Position numbers and translations under genes: made by a program. Below, piece by piece: positions 1-8,540 of a stretch of DNA of 64,000 nucleotides. Origin of the DNA: Gemmatirosa kalamazoonensis (GTDB lineage: Bacteria > Gemmatimonadota > Gemmatimonadetes > Gemmatimonadales > Gemmatimonadaceae); contig NZ_CP007128.1 of NCBI RefSeq assembly GCF_000522985.1, forward strand, positions 1,100,220 through 1,164,219. Direction: 5' to 3'. How positions within the stretch are numbered: the stretch's first letter is position 1; each line of letters opens with the position of its first letter. Below the pieces are notes generated by a model. The model was not told the origin of the DNA and searched no databases. It was given only the letters and a program-made list of their open reading frames with translations.

Positions 1-855
1 CACGTGCGCGCCGACCCCGTGCAGCTCGAGCAGGTGCTCGTGAACCTCGTGGTGAACGCGCGCGATGCGGTGGCCGAGCGCCCCGACCGCGCCGACGGCT
101 CGGTGACGGTGGAGACGGCGATGACGACGCTCGCCCCCGACGCCGCCGCGCGGCTCGGCCTCCCGGTCGGGCGCTACGCGTGCCTCACCGTGCGCGACAC
201 CGGCGTGGGGATGGACGAGGCGACGCGGCAGCACGCGTTCGAGCCGTTCTTCACGACGAAACCGTTAGGCCGGGGGACGGGGCTCGGGCTCGCGATGGTG
301 TACGGCATCGTCACGCAGTCCGGCGGGACGGTGCGCGTGGAGAGCGCGCCCGGGCGCGGGAGCACGTTCCGCGCGCTGCTGCCGTGGGCCGACGAGATCG
401 TGGAGCGCGCGCCGACGACGGAGAGCGCCGCGGCGCCGCGCGGGCGCGAGACCGTGCTGCTCGTGGAGGACGAGGCCGCGGTGCGCGGCATCGCGCGCCG
501 CATCCTGGAGCGCGCCGGCTACACCGTGTACGAGGCGCGCCACGGCGCCGACGCGCTGCTCGTGTGGCGCGAGCAGGGCGGCGCGCGCGGCAAGATCGAC
601 GTGCTGCTCACCGACATCCGCATGCCGGAGCTCGACGGGCGCGAGCTCGCCGCCGCGCTGCGTCGCGAGCGGCCCGGGCTCCCGGTGGTGTACGTCTCCG
701 GCTACGCGGAGCCCGAGCCGTCGCGCGACACGCGCGACGCGCGCGACGCGCGGCCGGCGCGCGATGGTGAGCGGTTCGTGGCGAAGCCGTTCGTCGCGCC
801 GGATCTGCAGCGCGCGCTGCGGCAGGTGCTCGACGCGGCGGAGAACGCGGCCTGA
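1..855 (+). CDS. Hybrid sensor histidine kinase, C-terminal part (partial)
   Basis: The reading frame is open from base 1, so the gene begins before the window. What is visible is the ATPase half of a histidine kinase followed by a response-regulator receiver domain. Counting from the GTG at base 4, the N box (VNLVVNARD) is at residues 13-21, the G1 box DTGVGMD at 65-71 and the G2 box GRGTGLG at 89-95. The receiver domain starts near residue 150, with the acidic pair in VEDE, the likely phospho-acceptor Asp204 in LLTDIRMPE and the conserved Lys261 in VAKPF. The order HATPase then receiver is typical of hybrid kinases that pass phosphate to a separate partner. The input domain and dimerisation helix are outside the window, so the signal is unknown. 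Confidence 0.93.
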   Translation, partial: HVRADPVQLEQVLVNLVVNARDAVAERPDRADGSVTVETAMTTLAPDAAARLGLPVGRYACLTVRDTGVGMDEATRQHAFEPFFTTKPLGRGTGLGLAMVYGIVTQSGGTVRVESAPGRGSTFRALLPWADEIVERAPTTESAAAPRGRETVLLVEDEAAVRGIARRILERAGYTVYEARHGADALLVWREQGGARGKIDVLLTDIRMPELDGRELAAALRRERPGLPVVYVSGYAEPEPSRDTRDARDARPARDGERFVAKPFVAPDLQRALRQVLDAAENAA

Positions 856-871
856 CGGCGGCCGCGCCGCG

Positions 872-1213
872 TCACGCGACTTCGGAGCGCGGCCGCCGAG
901 CCTCGACGACGTAGCTCGCGCGGACGAGCCGGGCCAGCGCGGAGCGCACGGCATCGGTGCGCTCCGTGTCCCACCCCTGCGCCAGCCCGACCGATCGCAC
1001 GAGCGCGCCCGCGACCTGCCGGGTGTCGGCGAGCGTGAGTCCCGCGCCGACCGCCGCGCGCACGTACCCCGTCAACGCGGACCGCATCAGCTCCGTGTTG
1101 GGCTGGCGCGCAGCGGCAAGGTGGGCGGCGAGCCGCTCGAGCGCGGCGTGGAGCGCCTCGGGCGTCGGTGGATCGGTCGGCTGGAGCGGTGCGTCGGGCA
1201 TCGAGTCGGACAT
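872..1213 (-). CDS. Small hypothetical protein
   Basis: A 113-residue acidic/alanine-rich helical protein I do not recognise. It begins with a proline-rich stretch (residues 6-18), followed by what look like four amphipathic helices ending in ARRPRSEVA. It converges on the histidine kinase gene with a 16-base gap. The competing plus-strand frame over this stretch is an upstream extension of the HEAT-repeat gene and has poor composition. No membrane segment or signal peptide is visible. Confidence 0.6.
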   Translation of the reverse strand: MSDSMPDAPLQPTDPPTPEALHAALERLAAHLAAARQPNTELMRSALTGYVRAAVGAGLTLADTRQVAGALVRSVGLAQGWDTERTDAVRSALARLVRASYVVEARRPRSEVA

Positions 1214-1409
1214 CGTGCGGCGGGGAGAGCGTCACCCCCGAGTATCGGCCGCGATCGCACCGGCTGGACCGGCCCGGCGTGACGTTCTCGTGGAGTGCGG
1301 GGGCTGCCGCCTAACGGCCGCCGGCGAACGGCCGCCGCCGAGCGCCGGTGGGCGGATCTCAAGATCGCGGGAAGACGCGACGAGACTGTCGGCTGTCACC
1401 CACTCCTCA

Positions 1410-2843
1410 ATGCCCTCGATGGCCGCTCACGAGCTTCTCCACGCGCTGACCGAGACCCTGGCGGCGTTCGCCGATCCGATGGCGACGCAGCCGGACCGCG
1501 TCGCCGCCCTGCGCGCCGCCGCGCGGGCCGCCCGGCACGGCAGCCTCGAGATCAGCGACGGCGGCGGCCAGGTGACGGTGGACGGTCAGCTCGCGCCCGC
1601 CCTCGCGCTCGGCGAGGACGCGGTGATGCGCGCGATGCGGGCGCACGGGATCCGGCGGCTCGTCGTGCGGCGCCATGCCGGCGCGCGCGACATCGCGCAG
1701 CTCGCGGGACTGCTCGCGCGCCAGCCGTCGGGGAGCGCCGCGGAGAGCGGCGTCGCGCTCGTGCGCGAGCTGGACGAGCTGCGGCTGTGGAGCGTGCGCC
1801 TCGTGCCCACCGAGGACGCCAGCGACGCGCCGCTCCCCGACGCGGTGGAGGCGGCGCTGAAGCGGCTCGTCGGCGTGAACGGCGCGGCCGTGTCGGACGC
1901 GGTGCAGGCGCTCGTGAGCGCGCTCACCGACGCGGTGAAGCGCGACCCGGCGCAGCGCGCGCGCACCGTCGCGCACGCGATCGCCCGCGCGCTCGTCGAC
2001 GCACCCGAGGTGGCGCGCGAGGCGGTGCGCGAGGCGCTGCGCGCACAGGCGGCGACGGTGCCGATCCTCGTCGCGCTCGCGGACGCCGTGGTGGCGACGG
2101 ACGAGCGCACGCGGCAGGACGCGCGCACCGTGTTCGAGGCGGCCGGTCCGGCCGGGCCGCAGGGGCTCGTCGCGCTGCTCGCGTCGGCGAGCACGATCCG
2201 GCAGCGCCGGCGGTGCTTCGACGCACTGATCGCGGTCGGCGGCGCGGTGCCGGCGCTCACCGCCGCGCTGTTCGACGCGCAGTGGTACGTCGTGCGGAAC
2301 GCGGCGCAGCTCCTCGGCGAGCTGCGGGCGGAGGAGGCGTGCGGGGCGCTGGAGCGTACGCTGCACCACGCGGACACGCGGGTGCAGGTGGCCGCCGCGG
2401 CGGCGCTGGAGCAGATCGACACCGTCACGGCGCGCGCCGCGCTGCAGACGATGGCCGCCGACCAGTCGCCCGAGGTGCGACGCATCGCGGCGCGCGCGTT
2501 CGGCGGCGATACCGACGGCGCGGGCGGCCCGATCGCGCCGGGCGCCCAGCCGGTGCAGCGGCTCATCGCCGCGCTCGACCGCGAGACGGACCCGGAGACG
2601 TTCCTGGAGCAGATCCGCGCCCTCGGCGCCGTCGGGACGCCGGACGCGATCCAGCGGCTGCTGCGTCTCGTGAGCGGCTCGGCCCACCCGCCGCAGCCGC
2701 TGGCGGCGCGCCTCGCCGCCCTCGACGCGCTCGTGCACGCGCGCGGCTCGGCGGCGGTGCCGATGCTCCGCGAGCTGCGGCAGGACCGCGACCCCGCGAT
2801 GCGCGCCGCGGCGCGCCGCTGGGTGTCGTCGGTCGCTGCCTGA
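1410..2843 (+). CDS. HEAT-repeat protein
   Basis: About 477 residues from the ATG at 1410; the open frame extends upstream but the extension is low-complexity and Arg/Ser-rich, so I start here (a second ATG lies at 1419). The second half consists of HEAT/armadillo-type helical repeats: recurring units such as VGGAVPALTAALFDAQWYVV, AEEACGALERTLHHADTRVQ and SPEVRRIAARAFG. The N-terminal half is alpha-helical without an evident catalytic motif. Such proteins usually act as binding scaffolds, and in bacteria are often linked to signalling. The following gene begins 122 bases downstream, after a purine-rich inverted repeat that probably acts as terminator. Confidence 0.85.
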   Translation: MPSMAAHELLHALTETLAAFADPMATQPDRVAALRAAARAARHGSLEISDGGGQVTVDGQLAPALALGEDAVMRAMRAHGIRRLVVRRHAGARDIAQLAGLLARQPSGSAAESGVALVRELDELRLWSVRLVPTEDASDAPLPDAVEAALKRLVGVNGAAVSDAVQALVSALTDAVKRDPAQRARTVAHAIARALVDAPEVAREAVREALRAQAATVPILVALADAVVATDERTRQDARTVFEAAGPAGPQGLVALLASASTIRQRRRCFDALIAVGGAVPALTAALFDAQWYVVRNAAQLLGELRAEEACGALERTLHHADTRVQVAAAAALEQIDTVTARAALQTMAADQSPEVRRIAARAFGGDTDGAGGPIAPGAQPVQRLIAALDRETDPETFLEQIRALGAVGTPDAIQRLLRLVSGSAHPPQPLAARLAALDALVHARGSAAVPMLRELRQDRDPAMRAAARRWVSSVAA

Positions 2844-2844
2844 C

Positions 2845-2958
2845 GGAGAGGGCAAGAGGGCAGGAGGGCAAGAGGGCAGGAGGGCGAGAGGGCGGGAGGG
2901 GCCTGATGTTTGCGGGCAGCCTCCTTCCCTCCTGACCTCCCGCCCTCCTGCCGTCCCG
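2845..2958. repeat. Purine-rich tandem and inverted repeat, likely terminator
   Basis: Repeated AGAGGGCAGG-type units follow the HEAT gene stop codon. Their complement (CCTCCCGCCCTCCTGCC type) appears after a 20-base centre, so the transcript can fold into a long hairpin. It fills nearly the whole intergenic gap. Confidence 0.6.
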
Positions 2959-2965
2959 CTCGTAG

Positions 2966-3352
2966 ATGTCCGATCTGGGCCTCCCGGCCGAGCTGCTCGA
3001 GCTGCTCTGCCGGCAGGTGGATCCCCTGGCCGAAGTCGAGGTGCTCCTTCTGCTGCATCGCACGCCGGAGCGTGCGTGGCGGGCGGAGGCGGCCGCGGCC
3101 GAGCTGCGCGTCGACGCGCGAACGACGGCGCGTCATCTTGCGGCGCTCGTGGCGGGGCGGCTGCTGCAGTCGGAGGACGACCCGCCGGCGTACCGCTACG
3201 CGCCGGCCTCGCCGTCGCTGCACGCGGCGGTGGAGCAGCTGCGCGTGCTGTACGACACGCGTCCCGTGTCGCTCGTGCGTCTGCTGTACGAGGGGCCGTC
3301 GCGGGCGGTTCGCTCGTTCGCCGACGCGTTCCGGATCCGGAGGGCGGAGTGA
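2966..3352 (+). CDS. Small winged-helix-like protein
   Basis: 128 residues. Residues about 18-75 have the pattern of a winged helix-turn-helix: a helix ending LLLLHRTPERAW, a recognition-type helix around AAELRVDARTTARHLAALVA, and a wing region ending YRYAPAS. The C-terminal helix (AVEQLRVLYDTRPVSLVRLL) could mediate dimerisation. It is followed 13 bases later by two small membrane protein genes, so the three probably form one unit in which this protein regulates or co-acts with the DUF5985 pair. The target is unknown. Confidence 0.75.
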   Translation: MSDLGLPAELLELLCRQVDPLAEVEVLLLLHRTPERAWRAEAAAAELRVDARTTARHLAALVAGRLLQSEDDPPAYRYAPASPSLHAAVEQLRVLYDTRPVSLVRLLYEGPSRAVRSFADAFRIRRAE

Positions 3353-3365
3353 GGTCCGAGCCGTG

Positions 3366-3623
3366 ATGGCCCTCGTCGTCTACCTGCTCTGCGCCCTCAC
3401 GAGCGCGGCGTGCGCGGTGCTCCTGTGGCGCGGCTACCGGCGGTCGCGGGCGCGGCTGCTGCTCTGGAGCTCGCTGTGCTTCTGGGGCTTCTGCCTGAAC
3501 AACGTGCTGCTCATCGTCGACGTGCGGACGCCGGACGTGGATCTCTCGCTCTGGCGCTCGGTGCCGGCGGCGGCCGGGCTGGCGCTGCTGCTCTACGGCC
3601 TGGTGTGGGACGCCGATGCCTGA
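3366..3623 (+). CDS. DUF5985 family membrane protein
   Basis: 85 residues with three predicted membrane helices (about 2-20, 28-47 and 62-80). The general pattern matches the small DUF5985 inner-membrane proteins: an Arg-rich loop GYRRSRARLLLWSS after helix 1, then FWGFCLNN in helix 2. The 3' end overlaps the next gene by eight bases, and the next product is a paralogue. The function of the family is unknown. Confidence 0.75.
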   Translation: MALVVYLLCALTSAACAVLLWRGYRRSRARLLLWSSLCFWGFCLNNVLLIVDVRTPDVDLSLWRSVPAAAGLALLLYGLVWDADA

Positions 3624-3882
3624 CGAGCGCGCGGTGATCCTGCTCGCGGGGGCGATGGTGACGGCGTACGCGACGGCCGCGCTGTTCTTCGTGCGCTTCT
3701 GGCGGCAGTCCCGCGACCGTCTGTTCGCGCTGTTCGCGGCGGCGTTCGTGCTGCTGGGGGCGCAGCGGCTGGCGCTCGCGCTGCTGCCGGAGGGGCCGAC
3801 GTCGGTGGTGTGGCCGTACGTGGTGCGGCTCGCGGCGTTCCTGCTGATCCTGGCCGCGGTGGTGGATAAGAATCGGCGGTGA
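3616..3882 (+). CDS. DUF5985 family membrane protein (paralogue)
   Basis: 88 residues, three predicted membrane helices, and the same layout as the preceding protein (RFWRQSRDRLFALFAAAFVLL after helix 1, AQRLALAL in helix 2). The eight-base overlap implies translational coupling, and the two may form a heteromer. The gene ends at the edge of the composite repeat, so the unit is closed by repeat DNA. Confidence 0.78.
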   Translation: MPDERAVILLAGAMVTAYATAALFFVRFWRQSRDRLFALFAAAFVLLGAQRLALALLPEGPTSVVWPYVVRLAAFLLILAAVVDKNRR

Positions 3883-3883
3883 G

Positions 3884-4246
3884 GCGGGATGATCCACTGC
3901 GGGACGATCCACTGCGGGACGACTGACGGCGGGACGACTGACGGCGGGACGCTAGACTGCGGGACGATCCACCGCGGGACGATCGACGGCGGGACGATCG
4001 ACCGCGGGTACCCCAGCGGCGCGTACCTAGTCCCTAGGGGGGCTCCCCCCCTTCGCCCAAGGTGCTAGGCGCCGGACGCGCCGCCGTACCATTCCGACGC
4101 CGACCCGATCCCTGAGAACGCGATGGGATCCCGCCGTCGATCGTCCCGCCGTCAGTCGTCCCGCCGTCGATCGTCCCGCCGTCGATCGTCCCGCCGTCAG
4201 TCGTCCCGCCGTCAGTCATCCCGCCGTCAGTCGTCCCGCCGTTTAG
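3884..4246. repeat. Composite dispersed repeat, copy 1
   Basis: Non-coding. A left array of 15-base units (GCGGGACGATCGACG and variants) runs 3884-4011. A palindromic core bounded by CGTACC at 4022-4027 and 4085-4090 follows, with G6-CT-C7 at 4037-4051. An array of the same units in inverted orientation runs 4127-4246. Because the unit is 15 bases, open frames with pentapeptide periodicity run through it, but they show no other sign of coding. It fills the gap between the DUF5985 cluster and the aminopeptidase gene. Confidence 0.85.
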
Positions 4247-4285
4247 ATCCCGATCCGTGCCCCCCTCCCGCCCCCCGCCGCCCTC

Positions 4286-6865
4286 ATGGCGCCCGGCGTC
4301 AGCCGCGCGCTCGCCGACTACCGCGCCGTCCGCGTCGCCGAGGTCCGCTACGAGCTGCGCCTCGACGTCAGCGCCACCGGCGACGCCGCCCGCGCGTCGA
4401 ACGGCGCGCCGCGCGCCGCGCCCGACACGGTGCGCGGCCACGTCGTCGTCCGATTCCGCCGCGCCGCGCCGGGCGACGTCATCCTCGACTTCCGCGGCCC
4501 GCGGCTCGCGAACGTGCGCGCCGACGGCGTCGCGTTAGGCACCGGCGCGTACACCGCGAACGGCGCGCACGTGCGCGTCCCCGAGCGTGCGCTGCGCTCG
4601 GCCGTCGGCGGCGAGAGCGTCCTCGAGTTCGACTTCTCGGCGCTCGCCGCACCGGCGGGGGCGAGCGTCATCCGCGTGCACGACGCGGCCGACCGGAGCG
4701 ACTACCTGTACACGCTCCTCGTCCCCGCCGACGCGAACCAGCTCTTTCCCTGCTTCGACCAGCCCGACCTGAAGGCGCGCACGACGCTCACGCTCGTCGT
4801 GCCGCGCGGCTGGAGCGCGGTGTCGAACGGCACGCTCGCCGACAGCGCGGCCGACGAGCGCACGACGACGTTCCGCTTCGCCGAGTCGCGGCCGATCAGC
4901 ACGTACCTCATCGGGTTCGCCGCCGGACCGTGGGCGCGCGTCGAGCGCACCGCGGAGGGGCGCCCGGTGACGCTCTACGTGCGCCGCTCGCGCCTCCAGG
5001 AGCTCGGCGCCGACGCCGACAGCATCATCGCCGCGAACGCGCGCGCCGCGCGGTGGCTCGAGACGTGGTTCGGCGTGCCGTTCCCGTTCCCGAAGCTCGA
5101 CGTCGTGCTCGCGCCGGCGTTCCCGTTCGGGGGCATGGAGCACCCGGGGGCGATCTTCTACAACGAGAACTCGTTCATCTACCGCGAGCGTCCCACCCGC
5201 CCGCAGCTGTTGGGCAGGGCGTCGACGATCTATCACGAGGTCGCGCACCAGTGGTTCGGCGACCTCGTGACGATGCGCTGGTTCGACGACCTGTGGCTCA
5301 AGGAGGGGTTCGCGACGTACATGGCGGCGAAGGTGCAGGCCGGGCTCGACCCCGCGTCCGACGCGTGGAAGACGTTCTACCTGCGCAACAAGCCGATCGC
5401 GTACAACGTCGATCGCACGTTGGGCACCGTGCCCGTGTGGCAGGCGCTCGACAACCTCGACCAGGCGAAGAGCGCGTACGGCCCGATCGTCTACAACAAG
5501 GCGCCGGGGGTGCTGAAGCAGCTCGACGCGCTCGTCGGCGACACCGCGTTCCGGCGCGGATTGCACGACTTCCTCTCGGCGCACGCGTACGCGAACGCGA
5601 CGTGGCGCGACCTGCTCGCGTCGGTCGGCACCGCGGCCGGTCGATCGTTAGGCACGTGGGGCGAGGCGTACTTCCTTCGCCCGGGGATGCCGGTCGTGAC
5701 GCAGACGCGCGGCACCGACGGCGTGACGCTCGCGCAGCGCGCGTCGCAGCCGTCGCTCTCCGGCGCCGCGCCGTGGCCGATCAAGACGGAGGTGCTGTTC
5801 GCCGGCGGCGGGCGCGAGGTGCGCGTGCCGGTGGAGCTGCGCGCGGCGACGACGCGCGTGCCGACCCCCGCGGCGGTGCCGCGCCCCGACGTCGTCTTCG
5901 CGAACGCCGGTGACCTCGCGTACGCGGGCGTGGTGCTCGACTCGGCCAGCGCGCGGTGGGCGTTATCGTTTGCGGGGACCGTCGGCGATCCGCTGCTCCG
6001 CGCGATGCTGTGGGGCACGCTGTGGGACGAGGTGCGCGACGCGCGGCTCGACCCCGCGCGCTTCGTGGAGTCCGTCGTCGCGGCGCTGCCCGACGAGCGC
6101 GACGAGGAGATCGTGCCGTTCCTGCTCGGCCGCCTGACGCGCGCCGTGAACGCGTACCTCGCGCCGGCGCGCCGCGACCGGCTGCTGCCCGCCGTCGAGC
6201 GCGCGCTCCGCGCGGGGGCCGACGACGGCGCCCGCAGCTACGGCGTGCGCAAGGCGCATCTCGACGCGCTCGTCGCCGTCGCCGGCACCCCCGCGGCGCT
6301 CGCCGCGCTCGACTCGCTGCTCGACCGGCCGGAGGCCGCCGGCGCGCCGCTCCGCGCGCCGACGCGGTGGGCGATCGTGACGCGGCTCGTGGCCGCGAAC
6401 GCGTCGGACGCCGAGCGACGGCTGGCCGAGGAGACGGCGCGCGACACGACGGACCCCGGACGCCGGTCGGCGTTCGTCGCCGGCGCGGCGCACCCCACCG
6501 CGGCGGCGCGGCGCGCGTACTTCTCCCGCTACCTCGACGATCCGTCGCTGAACGAGGAGTGGGCGACGGGGAGCCTCGGCGCGTTCGACGATCCGCGCGC
6601 CGCGGCGCTGTCGCAGCCGTACCTGCGCGCCGCGCTCGACACGCTGCCGTGGCTGCAGCGCAACCGGCGCATCTTCTACGTCAACACGTGGACCGACGCG
6701 TTCCTGTCGGGGCAGACGAGCGCCGAGTCGTTAGGCATCGTGCGCGCGTTCCTCGCGGCGCGGCGCGACCTGCCGGCGGACCTGCGCCGGAAGGTGCTAC
6801 AGGGGGCGGACGAGCTGGAGCGGACCGTCGCGATCCGGCGGCGGTGGGGAAGCATGAGTCGTTAG
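4286..6865 (+). CDS. M1 family aminopeptidase
   Basis: 859 residues; a stop in frame at 4244 and the first ATG at 4286 fix the start within a short interval. It should hydrolyse N-terminal residues from peptides using one zinc ion. The zinc site HEVAH is at residues 317-321 with the third ligand Glu340 in LKEGF. The substrate-recognition motif is GGMEHPG near residue 282, where the usual Asn after GGME is His. The N-terminal beta domain and a long helical ERAP1-like C-terminal domain (from about residue 530) complete the family layout. I see no signal peptide, so it is probably cytoplasmic. The stop TAG lies inside a GTTAGGC word. Confidence 0.95.
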   Translation: MAPGVSRALADYRAVRVAEVRYELRLDVSATGDAARASNGAPRAAPDTVRGHVVVRFRRAAPGDVILDFRGPRLANVRADGVALGTGAYTANGAHVRVPERALRSAVGGESVLEFDFSALAAPAGASVIRVHDAADRSDYLYTLLVPADANQLFPCFDQPDLKARTTLTLVVPRGWSAVSNGTLADSAADERTTTFRFAESRPISTYLIGFAAGPWARVERTAEGRPVTLYVRRSRLQELGADADSIIAANARAARWLETWFGVPFPFPKLDVVLAPAFPFGGMEHPGAIFYNENSFIYRERPTRPQLLGRASTIYHEVAHQWFGDLVTMRWFDDLWLKEGFATYMAAKVQAGLDPASDAWKTFYLRNKPIAYNVDRTLGTVPVWQALDNLDQAKSAYGPIVYNKAPGVLKQLDALVGDTAFRRGLHDFLSAHAYANATWRDLLASVGTAAGRSLGTWGEAYFLRPGMPVVTQTRGTDGVTLAQRASQPSLSGAAPWPIKTEVLFAGGGREVRVPVELRAATTRVPTPAAVPRPDVVFANAGDLAYAGVVLDSASARWALSFAGTVGDPLLRAMLWGTLWDEVRDARLDPARFVESVVAALPDERDEEIVPFLLGRLTRAVNAYLAPARRDRLLPAVERALRAGADDGARSYGVRKAHLDALVAVAGTPAALAALDSLLDRPEAAGAPLRAPTRWAIVTRLVAANASDAERRLAEETARDTTDPGRRSAFVAGAAHPTAAARRAYFSRYLDDPSLNEEWATGSLGAFDDPRAAALSQPYLRAALDTLPWLQRNRRIFYVNTWTDAFLSGQTSAESLGIVRAFLAARRDLPADLRRKVLQGADELERTVAIRRRWGSMSR

Positions 6866-6885
6866 GCATCCGATTCGGAGGAGAC

Positions 6886-8430
6886 ATGCGAACGCTCGTC
6901 GCCGCACTCGCCGCCGTGCTCCTGTCCTCGGCCGCCCGCGCGCAGCCCCGCGAGCGGCCCAACATCCTGTTCATCATGACCGACGACCACGCGGCGCACG
7001 CCATCGGCGCCTACGGGTCCAAGGTCAACGAGACCCCGAACCTCGACCGGATCGCGCGCGAGGGGGCGCTGCTCACGAGCGTCTTCGCGACGAACTCCAT
7101 CTGCACGCCGAGCCGCGCCGCGATCCTCACCGGGCAGTACTCGCACCTGAACGGCGTCACCGTGTTCAACCGCTTCGACAGCGGGCGCATGACGGTCGCG
7201 CGGCTGCTGCAGGCGGCCGGCTACTACACGGGGATGATCGGCAAGTGGCACCTCGGCAGCGACCCCGTGGGCTTCGACCGGTGGGAGATCCTCCCCGGGC
7301 AGGGCGCGTACTTCGACCCCGTGTTCTACAGCGCGACCGCGGAGACGACGTACACCGGGCGGTACGCGACCGACGTCATCACCGAGCGCGCGCTCGATTT
7401 CCTCGCGCACCGGCCGCGTGGGAAGCCGTTCTTCCTCATGATGCACCACAAGGCGCCGCACCGGCCGTGGGAGCCCGAGGCGTCGCACGCGGCGCACTTC
7501 GCCGACCGGCACATCCCCGAGCCGGTGACGTTCTGGGACGGCTATCAGACGCGCACCGACGCGCTGCACGAGAACCGGCAGCGTGTGGCCACGGACCTGA
7601 CCAACCGCGACCTGAAGCGCGCCCCACCGCCCGGCCTGACGGATTCGGCGCGCGCCGCGTGGTGGGCCGCGCGGCCCGACACCGTCGTCGTCACCCGCGA
7701 CGGCCGCGCCGTCACGCTCACCGGCGACGCGCTCACGCGGTGGAAGTACCAGCGCTACATGCAGGACTATCTCGCCACCGTCGAGTCGGTGGACGAGAGC
7801 GTGGGACGCGTGCTCGCGTACCTCGACCGCGCCGGCCTCGCGCGCAACACGCTCGTCATCTACACGAGCGACCAGGGCTTCTTCCTCGGCGACCACGGGC
7901 TGTTCGACAAGCGGTTCATGTACGAGGAGTCGATCCGCATGCCGTTCCTCGTGCGCTGGCCGGCGGGCGGCATCCGCGCCGGCACGCGCAGCGACGCCAT
8001 GGCGCTGAACGTCGACTTCGCGCCGACGTTCCTCGACGCGGCGGGGCTCCCGCCGTCGCCCGACATGCAGGGGCGGTCGCTGCTCCCCGTACTGCGCGGC
8101 CGGCCGCCGCGCGACTGGCGCACGTCGATGTACTACCGCTACTACCACGACCCGGGCGACCACAACACCCGCGCGCACTACGGCGTGCGCACGGCGACGC
8201 ACAAGCTGATCTACTTCTGGAAGAAGGATCAGTGGGAGCTGTTCGACCTCGTGCACGACCCGTACGAGCTGCACAATCTGTACGGCGAGCCCGGACAGGA
8301 GGCGCTCACCGCGTCGCTGAAGGCGGAGCTGGCGCGGCTCAAGCGCGCCGTGCGCGACGACGACCAGCTCGCGGACGTGCAGCTGCCTAACGGCGTCGAC
8401 GGCTCGGTCGCGAAGCTGCGTGGGAAATGA
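6886..8430 (+). CDS. Secreted sulfatase (type I, formylglycine-dependent)
   Basis: 514 residues with a strong ribosome site (GGAGGAG) and a signal peptide (cut after SAARAQ, residue about 20). Type I sulfatases cleave sulfate esters with a formylglycine made from Cys; here the C-x-P-S-R signature is CTPSR with Cys73. The metal-binding ITDDHAAHAIG-type start (IMTDDHAAH) and the GMIGKWHLG motif are present. The C-terminal part (MYYRYYHDP, YELHNLYGEP) resembles the DUF4976 end of N-acetylglucosamine-6-sulfatase and mucin-desulfating enzymes. Substrate is not determined. It lies 20 bases after the aminopeptidase. Confidence 0.93.
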   Translation: MRTLVAALAAVLLSSAARAQPRERPNILFIMTDDHAAHAIGAYGSKVNETPNLDRIAREGALLTSVFATNSICTPSRAAILTGQYSHLNGVTVFNRFDSGRMTVARLLQAAGYYTGMIGKWHLGSDPVGFDRWEILPGQGAYFDPVFYSATAETTYTGRYATDVITERALDFLAHRPRGKPFFLMMHHKAPHRPWEPEASHAAHFADRHIPEPVTFWDGYQTRTDALHENRQRVATDLTNRDLKRAPPPGLTDSARAAWWAARPDTVVVTRDGRAVTLTGDALTRWKYQRYMQDYLATVESVDESVGRVLAYLDRAGLARNTLVIYTSDQGFFLGDHGLFDKRFMYEESIRMPFLVRWPAGGIRAGTRSDAMALNVDFAPTFLDAAGLPPSPDMQGRSLLPVLRGRPPRDWRTSMYYRYYHDPGDHNTRAHYGVRTATHKLIYFWKKDQWELFDLVHDPYELHNLYGEPGQEALTASLKAELARLKRAVRDDDQLADVQLPNGVDGSVAKLRGK

Positions 8431-8436
8431 ATGCGA

Positions 8437-8540
8437 CCTTCCGTTTGGACGGGATGCACAGGATGGACAGGATGACAACCACCAAAGCCACTATTGTCGT
8501 TCGTTCTCATCCTGTCGGTCCTGTGCATCCTGTCCGAAGG
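8437..8540. repeat. Long palindrome built on the GGATGCACAGGAT word
   Basis: The left arm (8437-8483) and right arm (8505-8540) are near-complements; the right side reads CATCCTGTCGGTCCTGTGCA. It begins just after the sulfatase stop and overlaps the possible 5' end of the esterase frame. It probably acts as a terminator or an RNA stability hairpin. Confidence 0.75.
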
